Assembly: GCA_963837805.1 (NCBI GenBank)
Contig: CAWIOU010000014.1
Location: forward strand, 496,001 to 560,000
Direction: 5' to 3'
DNA: 64,000 bases
Source of the DNA: Bog-756 sp963837805
Lineage (GTDB): Bacteria > Actinomycetota > Acidimicrobiia > Acidimicrobiales > RAAP-2
Part shown: piece by piece, positions 1 through 8,775 of the stretch
Layout of the letters: each line of letters starts with the position of its first letter
Position numbering within the stretch: position 1 is the first letter of the stretch
Position numbers and translations under genes: made by a program
The notes under the pieces: generated by a model
Seen by the model: the letters and a program-made list of their open reading frames with translations, nothing else
What the model was told of the DNA's origin: nothing
Database searches by the model: none

Positions 1-1639
1 ACAGAATTTCTGCTCTGAGCCGACGACTCTGAAGTTGGTCGAGGAGCGGTGCCGCATTGTCAACCGCTCTGACCCGGTCGAACCGCTCCAGCTCTGCGCC
101 GAAGCCGACGGTGTTGAGGTCAAATCGATCGCTCCAGTGGGAGGTGGCCAACTCCAAGGCCAACGCACGGATGACGCCTTCACAGTCGGCAGCGTCTCCG
201 TTCACCGATAGCGTTCCCAATGATTCGAGGTTGACCATGACGAGACCGCCGGATCCTTGTCCAACTGTGACCAGCAAGGGCGCCGGTTGGATCGCCCCTC
301 GTCCGGCACCATCCTTCGAATCACTTGTTGGGAGTTCGGCTCTCGGTATGGAAACTGTCCGATCGCCGGGTTCCGCTCTGAATGCAGTGGGAGTGTGCTC
401 ATCGTCGATATTCCGGTTGACCGTCAACTGGATCGAGTCAGCGTGCACGGTGAGGCCCAACACGCTCGGGGCATCTCTCTCCAGGCCGATCCAGGTGCCG
501 GCAAACAGACGCAGAACACTATCCACATCGCGGACGATCTCAGGTCCCTCTCCAAGCCGGAGTCGCCCTTCGAAGCGACTCTGCTCTCGGTCGGGCAATC
601 TGATGTAGGAGCCCTCCCTGCGGTGACGTTGCTGCACCCGTCTCATGCGGTCGAGCAGGCCGACGACACCCGCTCCCACGACACCACCGCCCAAGGGCAC
701 CGCAGGTGCATTCGGACCGATCGGTCCACCGGTACGACCTGCAGCAGGCTCTCGACCGGACGCGAGGTCACGTTCGGGCTCCACGGCGGCTGGGCCCTGA
801 CGGACGATCGACGAGGTTGTCAGATGACCGAATGGTGGAGGCAGCTCGAGCGACCACCCCGACCGGATCCAGTGATCCGGTTTTAGCGCTCTCCCGTCGG
901 CCTGAGGTACGTCATAGTTGAGCTCCGCGATCTGCTTCCATCGAAAAGGAGATCCGAGCCTGTCTTCGGCAATCGACCAGAGCGTCTCTCGTGGCATCAC
1001 CAGATGGTCCTGGTTCTTGTCGACGGGCGTACCAGGCTGGAGCGATTCGCGGGTGACCGGCTCAGCGCCCTCGGTTCGAGCGGGAGATGTCCAGACCGTG
1101 GCATCTTCGACGAGCGGATCGTCGATGACTGGCAACGACATCGCCAAGTCCATCGCCCTCGGATGGCCTCCGACGACTAGTGGGCGCTGGCGGGAGAGCC
1201 CGAAATGGGCTGTTCTCACGGCACTGGGGGCGGGCCTCTCCAACGGGCGGCCCATCGAGGAGATCGCCAGAGTCGCACCGATCAGGAAGGCAGCTGCCGA
1301 CTGTACGCCACGACTGGCAGGGATCCTGGCCGACGGCCGACCCGTCAGCACCGACCTCGCTTCGATTGCTACACACAGGGTCATCCACGCCCAAGAGATC
1401 CACCCCAAGAAGAGCGCCCCGCGCAGCAACAGATGAGAAACCAGGATCGGACTGGACGACCGGTCCGACAACAACCGTTCCTTGGCGGACAGGAGGCCCA
1501 GGTGGGCAAGCGGGAGGCCTCCCAGCGCGTAGAGCACGAGCGGAACGACGACGACAATGACGCCGAGGACAGCCGCGCACAGCGCCGCCCGAGTGAGGCC
1601 GGTTGGGCGTGCATGCCGGCGTAGCCCCCTCGTCGTCAT
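1..1639 (-). CDS. LysM-domain multi-pass membrane protein of the tad locus (3' end outside window)
   Basis: Open from an ATG at 1639 to the window edge, at least 546 residues, with no stop. The start overlaps the TGA of the upstream TadG-like gene by 4 bases (ATGA), so the two are translationally coupled. The N-terminus has about three hydrophobic segments (residues ~18-40, ~55-85 and ~105-125). A LysM module lies at about residues 212-255 (HLVMPRETLWSIAEDRLG, then FRWKQIAELN). A further glycine/valine-rich hydrophobic segment is near 312-332, followed by a cytoplasmic-looking stretch (RLPDREQSRFEGRLRLG). This layout matches the large LysM/transcriptional-activator-like proteins found beside actinobacterial tad loci; that match is from memory. 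LysM should bind peptidoglycan, so a role anchoring or gating the pilus through the wall is an inference. Confidence 0.8.
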   Translation of the reverse strand, partial: MTTRGLRRHARPTGLTRAALCAAVLGVIVVVVPLVLYALGGLPLAHLGLLSAKERLLSDRSSSPILVSHLLLRGALFLGWISWAWMTLCVAIEARSVLTGRPSARIPASRGVQSAAAFLIGATLAISSMGRPLERPAPSAVRTAHFGLSRQRPLVVGGHPRAMDLAMSLPVIDDPLVEDATVWTSPARTEGAEPVTRESLQPGTPVDKNQDHLVMPRETLWSIAEDRLGSPFRWKQIAELNYDVPQADGRALKPDHWIRSGWSLELPPPFGHLTTSSIVRQGPAAVEPERDLASGREPAAGRTGGPIGPNAPAVPLGGGVVGAGVVGLLDRMRRVQQRHRREGSYIRLPDREQSRFEGRLRLGEGPEIVRDVDSVLRLFAGTWIGLERDAPSVLGLTVHADSIQLTVNRNIDDEHTPTAFRAEPGDRTVSIPRAELPTSDSKDGAGRGAIQPAPLLVTVGQGSGGLVMVNLESLGTLSVNGDAADCEGVIRALALELATSHWSDRFDLNTVGFGAELERFDRVRAVDNAAPLLDQLQSRRLRAEIL

Positions 1640-2064
1640 CCCGATCCCACCGTCACCCCTTCGAGGTCGACTGCCGACGCAGATGCCGAAACGGGCAGAC
1701 TGTTGACCCCGATGATTCCCAGTATCTCTGTGCGGATCCGGTAGTGGATCTGCACGGTCACCGTTCCCGAAGACACGGATGCCGTCCCAGGGTGCCCTGC
1801 AGCCACGGTGAACGCTTCCGCGGTCTCGATCGCCTGCTGCTGGTCGATCTGAACGACTCCTGATCGCAGCCCGCTCACCGAAAGCGACCCCGCCCCTGCT
1901 CGAGCTGCCTGTTCCGCTTCGTCGGTCGCAGCCTGCCGGGCGCTCAGCACCGAGCCACCATCCATCACCAGCCCCAGCAACACGAATATGGCTACAAGCA
2001 TGAGGACGACGAAGGCACTGATCGAGCCCTCGTCGGTGATCGAGGGCGGCGGCGTCCGACCCAT
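1636..2064 (-). CDS. TadG-like pseudopilin / pilus assembly protein
   Basis: 142 residues. After a short polar leader a DEGS motif precedes a long hydrophobic helix (SAFVVLMLVAIFVLLGLVMD), the N-terminal pattern of Tad pseudopilins. The rest is a small exported domain with an alanine-rich region where TadG proteins carry their 'AARAGA' helix (DEAEQAARAGAGSL). ATG start one base after the stop of the TadE-like gene upstream (TGA-G-ATG). It ends overlapping the LysM gene. By family, such proteins are thought to sit in the membrane and help initiate or anchor the pilus. No catalytic motif is present. It could equally be called TadE-like; the family boundary is blurred. Confidence 0.8.
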   Translation of the reverse strand: MGRTPPPSITDEGSISAFVVLMLVAIFVLLGLVMDGGSVLSARQAATDEAEQAARAGAGSLSVSGLRSGVVQIDQQQAIETAEAFTVAAGHPGTASVSSGTVTVQIHYRIRTEILGIIGVNSLPVSASASAVDLEGVTVGSG

Positions 2065-2065
2065 C

Positions 2066-2488
2066 TCAGGAGACGGACCGATAGGGGTCGATCGGTACAG
2101 TCGCCGAGGCTCGGACGGTGGTATCGCTGGGGAGTCCCGGAGCCGACAGATCGGCCAGACTCACCTGGCACACCACTGTCACGGTGACGTATCCGCCCGG
2201 GTAGAAGTGGCTCACGTCGGTATCGATCTGCGCATGAGCACAGGTGTGGATGCGATCGAAGATGCCCACCACCGCACTTGCCGCCGCTCCCTCTTCGGCG
2301 GTGACGGAGTCGGGGAGGACGGAGGCGGCCTGGGCACCGGCTCTCGATGCCTCAACAACCTGCTGACGGGCCTCCGAGATGCGTCCGAAGACCAAGATGC
2401 ATGAAGCCAGCACGAACAACAAGGGTGCGATCACAATCAGCTCGACCATCAGACTGCCAGCCTCATCTCGAGGCGCCCTGCAGTTCAT
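2066..2488 (-). CDS. TadE-like pseudopilin
   Basis: 140 residues. The N-terminus reads DEAG then SLMVELIVIAPLLFVLASCI. This is a class III prepilin signal: cleavage after Gly, Glu at +5, then a hydrophobic helix, as in TadE. The remainder is a small exported domain with cysteines in HTCAHAQ and VVCQ that may form a disulphide. ATG start overlaps the stop of the previous TadE-like gene (ATGA). In the family these minor pilins are processed by the Tad prepilin peptidase; no such peptidase is encoded in this window. Confidence 0.85.
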   Translation of the reverse strand: MNCRAPRDEAGSLMVELIVIAPLLFVLASCILVFGRISEARQQVVEASRAGAQAASVLPDSVTAEEGAAASAVVGIFDRIHTCAHAQIDTDVSHFYPGGYVTVTVVCQVSLADLSAPGLPSDTTVRASATVPIDPYRSVS

Positions 2489-2880
2489 TCGGAGCCTCTG
2501 AACTCCTGAACCGGTCCTACGTCAACCGACGATACGGGAAGCACCATGCCGGGCACGATGGAAATCGCGGTACCTGTGACGGTCATCCGGATCAGGTCAC
2601 CGGGCGTCACGGCGGCAACCGCATTCGAGGATGACAGGGCGGAACCCCGTCCCTCGAGGATCGAGTCGGCACGGGCCTGTCCGACGGCAGCTCCCCCGCC
2701 AAAAGCTCGGGCCGCTCGGTCACCCTCGGATGCCGCCAACTGCGCGACCTGGGCTGCGTGAGCCCAGAGGGCGAATTGGATCAAGACAACGAGGATGACC
2801 ATGACTACCGGGATGACAAGCACCGCTTCGACCACGAGAGATCCGCGATCGTCGAGACTCCGCTCCTCACCGGCAGCTAG
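2485..2880 (-). CDS. TadE-like pseudopilin, start codon unresolved
   Basis: About 130 residues read in one frame. The diagnostic segment is RG then SLVVEAVLVIPVVMVILVVL, with Glu at +5 after the predicted prepilin cleavage site, so it is a TadE-type minor pilin. The frame has no ATG, GTG or TTG between the Flp-like gene stop (2877) and this motif. The first canonical start, GTG at 2835, would remove the cleavage site. Either an unusual start is used or a base is missing or extra near 2850-2875. The right coordinate is therefore nominal. The 3' end overlaps the next TadE-like ATG by 4 bases. Confidence 0.65.
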   Translation of the reverse strand, partial: LAAGEERSLDDRGSLVVEAVLVIPVVMVILVVLIQFALWAHAAQVAQLAASEGDRAARAFGGGAAVGQARADSILEGRGSALSSSNAVAAVTPGDLIRMTVTGTAISIVPGMVLPVSSVDVGPVQEFRGSE

Positions 2881-3068
2881 TTGAGATTGATCGAGTTCGT
2901 CTTGGCCGTCACCTTGGCCACGATGATCGCTCCTATGGTGATTGCCAACGCGGCGAAGATGGCCGTGATGATGACCGTTTCGACGACAGAGCCCGCGTCG
3001 TCCCAGCCGCCATTCACCTCGAGTCGAGCTCGTAGGTAGGTCCATACAATTGCTATTTGACTTGGCAT
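2877..3068 (-). CDS. Flp-like small pilin
   Basis: 63 residues, the size of Flp/Fap pilins. DDAGSVVETVIITAIFAALA gives a prepilin-type cleavage region followed by a hydrophobic helix ending in AKVTAKTNSINLN. I chose the ATG at 3068 over an upstream GTG at 3086 because GGGAG lies about 8 bases before it. It follows TadC after an 87-base gap, the largest spacing inside the operon, which would allow separate strong translation of a major pilin. As the only short pilin in the locus it is the best candidate for the main filament subunit, but that is inference. Confidence 0.75.
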   Translation of the reverse strand: MPSQIAIVWTYLRARLEVNGGWDDAGSVVETVIITAIFAALAITIGAIIVAKVTAKTNSINLN

Positions 3069-3155
3069 TCTCAGACTCCCTTTCACATGCGGTGGGCGGA
3101 CTACAGCTGTTGAGGCTGCACTGACGATCGACTGGCGGTTCTTCCTCTGTCGGCA

Positions 3156-4076
3156 TCAGAGACCGCCGAGGATCCGGCTGAAGGCGGGATAGCCGATGAA
3201 GAGGAGGAAGCCGAACAGGAGAAGAGCTCCAGGAAGGAACAGCCGCTCGGTCATGGCGTTGGCGGCCGACTCGGCCTCAGCCTGTTCGTGGCGACGCAGC
3301 GAGACGGCCCGCGCACTCAGCGCTTGACGAATTCGAGCACCCTCCGTTCCCGCCAATTCGACCATCGTCGAGAGCTCCACCAGCTCGGGAACGGCGATCT
3401 CGGAGCCCAGTTGACCAAGCCCCGACCACGGGGATTGCCCCGCGTCCCTAGCCCTGGACAGAGCCTTGGACATGCGTACCGCCGCCCAGTCATCGCTCAC
3501 CTGCGATGCGGCAAACAGTGCTCCTTCGATTCCGACGCCCCCCGCCAAACTCAATACCACCAGGTCCACAAAGGATCCGATCACAATACGAAAGTGACGA
3601 CGACGATCTGCGGCGCGGCCGAACAGCGAGGCGACAGGAACGCTCGCGGCTCCCATTCCGGCGGCCACAGCAATCAGAATCGGCACCAGAGGGCTCATGG
3701 TCAGGCCTGCAGACGCGGCGGCGACCCAGACAAGGGGAGGTCCCAGTAGGCCGACTCCCCCGGCGACAAGGATCTTCGATGCCAACCCCTCTGATGACTC
3801 ACCGGTGATGGCCAGTGCGGGTAGGAGGGCAAGCCAACGCGGGTGAGAAGCAGCGGCGCTCTTCCCCCACGAGGCCAGCGCACGACTTGCCCTGGTCCAG
3901 GGACGCCACGGATGCGTCCTGGCGGCACCGGCGGCTGCCGGATCGATGCCAGTCGTCGATGGCCGGCTCATTGCTGCGGCGATGGATTCGAGAGTTGGGG
4001 GTGTTACCTGCATGCCACCGACTGCCCCGATGCAGCCCAAGGCCGCCACCGCGCCCAGGATGATCACGATGCTCAC
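3156..4076 (-). CDS. tadC: Tad pilus inner-membrane protein TadC (T2SSF family)
   Basis: 306 residues. Hydrophobic N-terminus, a central pair of membrane helices (ILVAGGVGLLGPPLVWVAAA and following), a cytoplasmic T2SSF/GspF-type four-helix region (residues ~165-265) and a C-terminal helix (LFLPGALLLFGFLLFIGYPA). GTG start overlapping the TadB stop (GTGA). GspF-family proteins form the membrane platform that couples the TadA ATPase to pilin polymerisation. TadB and TadC as paired GspF-like proteins are the norm for tad loci. Confidence 0.85.
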   Translation of the reverse strand: MSIVIILGAVAALGCIGAVGGMQVTPPTLESIAAAMSRPSTTGIDPAAAGAARTHPWRPWTRASRALASWGKSAAASHPRWLALLPALAITGESSEGLASKILVAGGVGLLGPPLVWVAAASAGLTMSPLVPILIAVAAGMGAASVPVASLFGRAADRRRHFRIVIGSFVDLVVLSLAGGVGIEGALFAASQVSDDWAAVRMSKALSRARDAGQSPWSGLGQLGSEIAVPELVELSTMVELAGTEGARIRQALSARAVSLRRHEQAEAESAANAMTERLFLPGALLLFGFLLFIGYPAFSRILGGL

Positions 4077-4924
4077 CGTCCCGCCACCTGATGTCCGAGG
4101 AGTCGGACGGGCGCCGGGGGACGGGCCAGGGCGACCATCAAGGTCAGCCCCAATCCGTACAGGGCACCGACCGCCAGCAGGACGATCTGGCCTTCGCCGG
4201 AGTCGAATGGCGCCAGGTAGGGATGGGCGAGGAACGTAAGACCGACAGCGAAAGCAACCGAAAACACGAGCACCGTTCTGACTCCGCTGCGGACGGACGC
4301 CCTGCTCGTCTCGATCCGAAGGCGCAGTGCCACCTCATCCCTCGTCGAGTCGGCCAGTGCCGCCAACAGATCGCCCATTCGCTGTGCTCTCGAGGTGACG
4401 GCCAGCTGCAGAGCGCAGACAACACGGTCGGCACATGGATCGTCCAGTTCGTCCGCGAACTGCTGCAACGCATCGCGTGGGCGCATTCCCGCGCTCAGCC
4501 GCCCCGCCAGTCGCGAGGCCGCGCCGCGCAGAGGCAGAGGGCTCAACGGAGCCGTGGCAACGATCGCTTGACTGAGGCCAGCTGAGGCAGCAAGCGTTCC
4601 TTGCAGCATCTCGGTCCAACTGGCGATCGATTCGATCTTCCTTATCGATACGGATCCAGATGTCTGACCAAACAACTTTGGAAGTCCGAACACGGCGGCC
4701 GCCGCGATGAACACGGCTGCCGGCCATCCGGTAGCCAACCCGGTCAACACACCGACGAGTACGCACAGGATCAGCAACGGGACCTGAATCCGCACGCGCT
4801 CCGTCCACCGATTGGTCCGCGAGCTGATCGCCCTGCTCCCATCGTCGGTACGCCAGGCGGAGGCAATTCCGATGATCCCGATGCCAACACCGATTCCGCT
4901 GACGACGATCACGAAGGTGCTCAT
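4073..4924 (-). CDS. tadB: Tad pilus inner-membrane protein TadB (T2SSF family)
   Basis: 283 residues with an N-terminal helix, a second helix pair (residues ~48-85), a T2SSF domain (~100-230) and two C-terminal helices. The segment SWTEMLQGTLAASAGLSQAI is the typical opening of the TadB cytoplasmic domain. ATG at 4924 overlaps the TadA stop by 4 bases. Partner of TadC in the membrane platform. No unusual features. Confidence 0.87.
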   Translation of the reverse strand: MSTFVIVVSGIGVGIGIIGIASAWRTDDGSRAISSRTNRWTERVRIQVPLLILCVLVGVLTGLATGWPAAVFIAAAAVFGLPKLFGQTSGSVSIRKIESIASWTEMLQGTLAASAGLSQAIVATAPLSPLPLRGAASRLAGRLSAGMRPRDALQQFADELDDPCADRVVCALQLAVTSRAQRMGDLLAALADSTRDEVALRLRIETSRASVRSGVRTVLVFSVAFAVGLTFLAHPYLAPFDSGEGQIVLLAVGALYGLGLTLMVALARPPAPVRLLGHQVAGR

Positions 4925-6294
4925 GGCACGGAATAGTCCGAGACGAAGGGCTCATAACCGAAGCGCTTCAACTCCCGGAGCGTTTCGGACCGGAAGGGCG
5001 ATGCGGGAACGGCTCGCCGGTTACCGTCCGGCCGGAAGACCTCATTGGAGATGACCTGGACTCCCTCTGCATCCACGACCTCACGCACCGATGAAACGAA
5101 TCGCTGCCGGGCCGATTGTGCCGGGAACGGATGCGAGGCAACAACGGGGAGATCAGGGGTCAACCAATTTGATGGTCCCGGATCATCTGACAGCCAAAGG
5201 TCCTCCTGGCTTTCGCTGTCGAGATGGACGACGAAGTGGATGGCGCCGGCCATCAGAAGGTTGCTCGCCTCGAGGGGCAACCGCTCCTGAGCCTGTACCG
5301 CGTAGGAAGCAATGCGCCTGAAGACCCCTGCGGACGAGTCGGCGTGGATCGTGCACATGGACCCGGATCGCCCCTGGCTCATGGCGTTGAGCATGGGCAG
5401 GACCTCGTCACCGAGTACCTCGCCGACGACGACCCGATCTGCGTTCATCCGAAGGGCGCGCCGCACCAGGTCGGCTACGGATATCAGACCGACACCCTCG
5501 ACATTGGCCTGACGAGCCTCGAGTGCAACCAGGTCCGGATGCCTCTCGGGCACCGTACCGAGACCGAGCTCGAAGGCTTGCTCGATGGTGACGATGCGCT
5601 CTCGGGGCGAAATCTCGGCGGCGAGGGCCCGGAGCAGAGTCGTCTTTCCCGAGTTCATTGCTCCCGATACCACGATGTTCTTCCGAGCCCTGACTGCGGC
5701 CCGTAGAAATGAGGCCAGGTCCGCGTCGATGGTACCGAGGCCAATGAGTTCGCTCAGAGAGAGGTCGGAGAAACGGTGTCTTCGGATCGACACGACTGGG
5801 CGCTCAGTAACCGCCATCAATGCCGAAAGCCGACTGCCATCCGGTAGGCGCAGATCCAGTTCGGGGCGGGCCAGGTCGAAACGCCGCTCGGAGAGTCCGA
5901 ACCGACTCGCTGCCGACCGAATCAAGTCGACAAGCTCCCGGTCAGAATCCGCGATCGGAGGCATCAACCGCTTGGAACCATCGGCAAACGTCACCCAGAC
6001 CCGGTCACATCCATTGATGTCGATGTTCTCAATCTCTGGATTGTCAATGAGGACTTGTATCTTCCCCATACCGAACAGAGCGTCGAGGACGGTCTGGGCA
6101 ATCAGCTGTTCATCTCCGGAGCTCTCCCCGGAGAGCCATTCACCATTCGTTCCGGACGTCAGATCGTCGAGATGTGCAAACACCTGCCTGCGGGCGAACT
6201 CCCGGCGATCGTCGGCCACCAGCCCGATTGCCTGCGGGGTGGCCAGATCCTCGGCAACCAGCTCTCGGATCGCTTTGGCTAGAGCGGTGGTCAA
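4921..6294 (-). CDS. tadA: Tad/CpaF-type secretion ATPase TadA
   Basis: 457 residues, normal for CpaF/TadA. The N-terminal domain (~1-180) precedes a RecA-like ATPase. Walker A is GAMNSGKTT at 211-219, slightly unusual with Ala-Met for the first variable pair. The Arg/His-box region is IEQAFELGL...RQANVEG (~238-267), Walker B is RVVVGEV (~287-293), and GSMCTIHADS follows at ~311-320. The hexameric ATPase powers pilin assembly. The start appears to be TTG overlapping the CpaE-like stop (TTGA), consistent with the chain of overlaps through the operon. Confidence 0.93.
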   Translation of the reverse strand: MTTALAKAIRELVAEDLATPQAIGLVADDRREFARRQVFAHLDDLTSGTNGEWLSGESSGDEQLIAQTVLDALFGMGKIQVLIDNPEIENIDINGCDRVWVTFADGSKRLMPPIADSDRELVDLIRSAASRFGLSERRFDLARPELDLRLPDGSRLSALMAVTERPVVSIRRHRFSDLSLSELIGLGTIDADLASFLRAAVRARKNIVVSGAMNSGKTTLLRALAAEISPRERIVTIEQAFELGLGTVPERHPDLVALEARQANVEGVGLISVADLVRRALRMNADRVVVGEVLGDEVLPMLNAMSQGRSGSMCTIHADSSAGVFRRIASYAVQAQERLPLEASNLLMAGAIHFVVHLDSESQEDLWLSDDPGPSNWLTPDLPVVASHPFPAQSARQRFVSSVREVVDAEGVQVISNEVFRPDGNRRAVPASPFRSETLRELKRFGYEPFVSDYSVP

Positions 6295-7085
6295 CGACGG
6301 CCCCCCTCCCGGTTCTCTCCGAACATCGAATACTCCCGAATCCCCCGGGCGGACCCTTCGGGAGTCACGTTGGTTCCACAGGCGAGCAAGGAGGCCAGAC
6401 GACGTGCGCCGGCAACAAGAGGTGAGCGACCCAGGCGGCGGCCGGTCCGCCTTTCACCAGTGGCCATCGAGGCCGACATCTCATCAAACGGACAGACGCC
6501 AAGCACCGGCATTCCCGTAAACCCCTCGAGGTCGGAGCGGGAATAGGGTCCTCTCCCCATAACCTCGAGCCCCACCCGGCCCGGGCAGCGATCTCGGATT
6601 GCCGGCGCCTTCTCCCGGACGTGGACAGCCGAAGCCGCGTCACCCCGGGTGCAGATGACAACATGCTCGGAGCGCTCAATCCACGCGACCGACCCCGGTT
6701 CTCTGGGCACCAGCCTGCCCAGGTCGACCAGAACATCCCACGGTCCCCCCGGAGACCCGGCGATCGCCGAAAGAACGGCGACAATCGATTCTGTTGCCTC
6801 GGCCACCTCGTGTCCTTTGGGACCGACCAATACGTGGAGCCCCCCGGGCAGTTCCTGCAGGTGCGGTTCGATTGCAGCCGTTGCACCTCCTCGTCGGACG
6901 GCGGCGTTGAACGACACCCAACCATCGCGCGCCGACAACTGGAAGCGCGCAGCCAGGTCGCCACCACTCGCATCGCATTCCAACAGCATCACCTTGCGCC
7001 CCTCCGGCCAAGTGGCTCCGACGAGACGGCTGAGGGTGGTCACGCCGGGTGCGCCCTTCAAGGAGCTAAAGGAGACGATCGTCAT
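6291..7085 (-). CDS. CpaE-like MinD/ParA-family ATPase
   Basis: 264 residues. A deviant Walker A is visible at residues 10-17 (KGAPGVTT), followed by LLECDASGGDLA, as in MinD/CpaE proteins. DVLVDLGRL supplies the next conserved aspartate region. There is no receiver domain ahead of the ATPase, unlike Caulobacter CpaE, but short forms are common in actinobacterial tad loci. It probably localises the pilus machine. The ATG overlaps the upstream stop as TGATG. Confidence 0.82.
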   Translation of the reverse strand: MTIVSFSSLKGAPGVTTLSRLVGATWPEGRKVMLLECDASGGDLAARFQLSARDGWVSFNAAVRRGGATAAIEPHLQELPGGLHVLVGPKGHEVAEATESIVAVLSAIAGSPGGPWDVLVDLGRLVPREPGSVAWIERSEHVVICTRGDAASAVHVREKAPAIRDRCPGRVGLEVMGRGPYSRSDLEGFTGMPVLGVCPFDEMSASMATGERRTGRRLGRSPLVAGARRLASLLACGTNVTPEGSARGIREYSMFGENREGGRR

Positions 7086-7888
7086 CAGCGCCTACCGCTC
7101 GACCGTGAAGTCTTCTGATGACCGGTCGAAGCGTCACCTCGAACGGGGGGCTGCGCCATCGAAGAGCCGGATGGGAGCAGGACGAGGCTCACCTGATCGG
7201 CGGCGGCGGCGTTGGACACCGCGGCAGCCAGGGTGGTCGACACTTCGACCGATACCAACTGCGAGGCGTTCGATCCTGCGCTTGCGGGTGGGACCTCAAC
7301 ATCGAATACGTTTGCCTGGGGTACGAGAACACCCGTCGATGCTTCCGCTCCTGCCGGGGACAATCCGGAAACCGGAGTCGAACCAAGAGATGCCCCGGGA
7401 CTTGCAGTTTGAACGATCATCACCTGATCACCCGATGCGACACCCGCCGAGGGCAGCTGGCCCGCTTTCAATGCCATTCCCACGACGGCATAGCCTGCCG
7501 CGATGGGTTGGGCGGCAGTGATGTCACCAACGGTCAGGAGAGACCCAGCGGGGATCGTGACCGCGGCACGCTTGCCTTGCAGTTGTGATGCATCCGAAAG
7601 GGGTATGGGCGTCACGCCGCTCGAGATCGATACGCTTGCCTGCCCGAGATCGGTCGCTGTCAGCTGCTGACCCTGCTGAATGGTCTGCGTCACCGTCAGG
7701 ACATCCGTCTGTCGATTGGCTGACGCGTAGATGTGGGCGAAGGCCGCGATACTGGCCAACACGACCACGAGCGATGCCACTACCTTCAGAGGTCTCCTGC
7801 TTCGAGGAGACACGGGCAGGCGAGATCCCATCTTCACCTCGGGCACGGCTTGTGGTGCAGTCCGTCCCCTCTCGAGAACTGCTGTCAT
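7085..7888 (-). CDS. SAF-domain pilus protein (CpaB/RcpC-like)
   Basis: 267 residues: a cytoplasmic N-terminus, one membrane helix (LKVVASLVVVLASIAAFAHI) and an SAF domain beginning at about residue 70 (QTIQQGQQLTATDLG, then AAVTIPAGSLLTVGDI). SAF domains resemble antifreeze proteins and flagellar FlgA, and occur in CpaB/RcpC of tad loci. The C-terminal half is serine/alanine-rich. Start ATG overlaps the stop of the secreted-protein gene (ATGA). Gram-positive loci lack the outer-membrane secretin that CpaB supports elsewhere, so its role here is less certain. Confidence 0.8.
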   Translation of the reverse strand: MTAVLERGRTAPQAVPEVKMGSRLPVSPRSRRPLKVVASLVVVLASIAAFAHIYASANRQTDVLTVTQTIQQGQQLTATDLGQASVSISSGVTPIPLSDASQLQGKRAAVTIPAGSLLTVGDITAAQPIAAGYAVVGMALKAGQLPSAGVASGDQVMIVQTASPGASLGSTPVSGLSPAGAEASTGVLVPQANVFDVEVPPASAGSNASQLVSVEVSTTLAAAVSNAAAADQVSLVLLPSGSSMAQPPVRGDASTGHQKTSRSSGRR

Positions 7889-8775
7889 GATGATGACCAG
7901 TCAGAGTTGACGCTCTCCACCTGTTCCACCCGAACGCTCCTCGATGAGGACGTTGTGAGGGCCGGCAATGTACCCCCTCCTACGGCTCCCCGGGCCGACC
8001 ATGAAACTGACCACTCTATGGTGGTCGACACCGTGAAGGCGCCGTCATTTGAATCGTCGTCTGCCGAAGGTTGCCCCGCCGAGGAGACGGTGTAGGTATG
8101 TGAGCAGCCGGTTGACGATTGGACCGGCGCGATCGCCGGGTCGAAGGGAGTTCCCGGACCACTGCAGGTGGTGATTCCGCCGTCACCCGTCGACCAGATA
8201 ACGGCAACGGGAGTCGCCACTGCGGTCGCGCTTACTGATCCCACCTCTGCCGTAACGACAAAGGGGTGCCAAAGACCCGCGTCGATCCACATCCACGTCG
8301 GAAGATTGACGAATGAGGCTTCGGGTGGATTGAGTTGGGCGACCGGAGAAGGTAGGCGAAGAGACTTCTCTGCCTGGAGTGCGAGCGCGAACGGGTCGAT
8401 CGCCGGCGTAGCGCCCGCGGCCTGGTCCGGTATCCATTCGGTCTGGGTAGTGCTCGCGCCGGTCACTCGATCGGTACAGGTCACCGAGTACCAACTACCC
8501 GGAGTAGGACCTCCTGGGGCAATTTCGCCCTCGTCGTTCAAGACGAGTTCGGTGTAGATGCACAGCCACGGACTGGCGCTCCCCCCGCGCCCGCCATTGC
8601 CGCCCCTCGCGTCTCCCTGTCCTCCACTGGTCGATCCCCCAGTCGAGGCTCCGACGGTAACCGTTCCACCCGGTCGATCGCCTCCGGCTGCAGCAGCAAA
8701 CGCCGTCGTTGGGACGGCCAGTGCGCCGGTAGAAAGCGCGGTCAACACGATAAGAACGCTCACAGATGATCGCAT
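7885..8775 (-). CDS. Secreted protein of the tad locus, function unknown
   Basis: 296 residues from an ATG at 8775. I chose that start because it gives a clean Sec signal peptide (MRSSVSVLIVLTALSTGA, then AVPTTAFA). The longer frame upstream lies in the preceding gene. A glycine-rich linker (~30-55) leads to a beta-rich domain with cysteines in WLCIYTEL, VTCTD, TTCSG and GCSHTY. The C-terminus reads TTIEWSVSWSARG and may be PKD/Ig-like. Related proteins commonly accompany actinobacterial tad genes. It overlaps the lipoprotein gene by 16 bases. No enzymatic motif is recognised. Confidence 0.72.
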   Translation of the reverse strand: MRSSVSVLIVLTALSTGALAVPTTAFAAAAGGDRPGGTVTVGASTGGSTSGGQGDARGGNGGRGGSASPWLCIYTELVLNDEGEIAPGGPTPGSWYSVTCTDRVTGASTTQTEWIPDQAAGATPAIDPFALALQAEKSLRLPSPVAQLNPPEASFVNLPTWMWIDAGLWHPFVVTAEVGSVSATAVATPVAVIWSTGDGGITTCSGPGTPFDPAIAPVQSSTGCSHTYTVSSAGQPSADDDSNDGAFTVSTTIEWSVSWSARGAVGGGTLPALTTSSSRSVRVEQVESVNSDWSSS

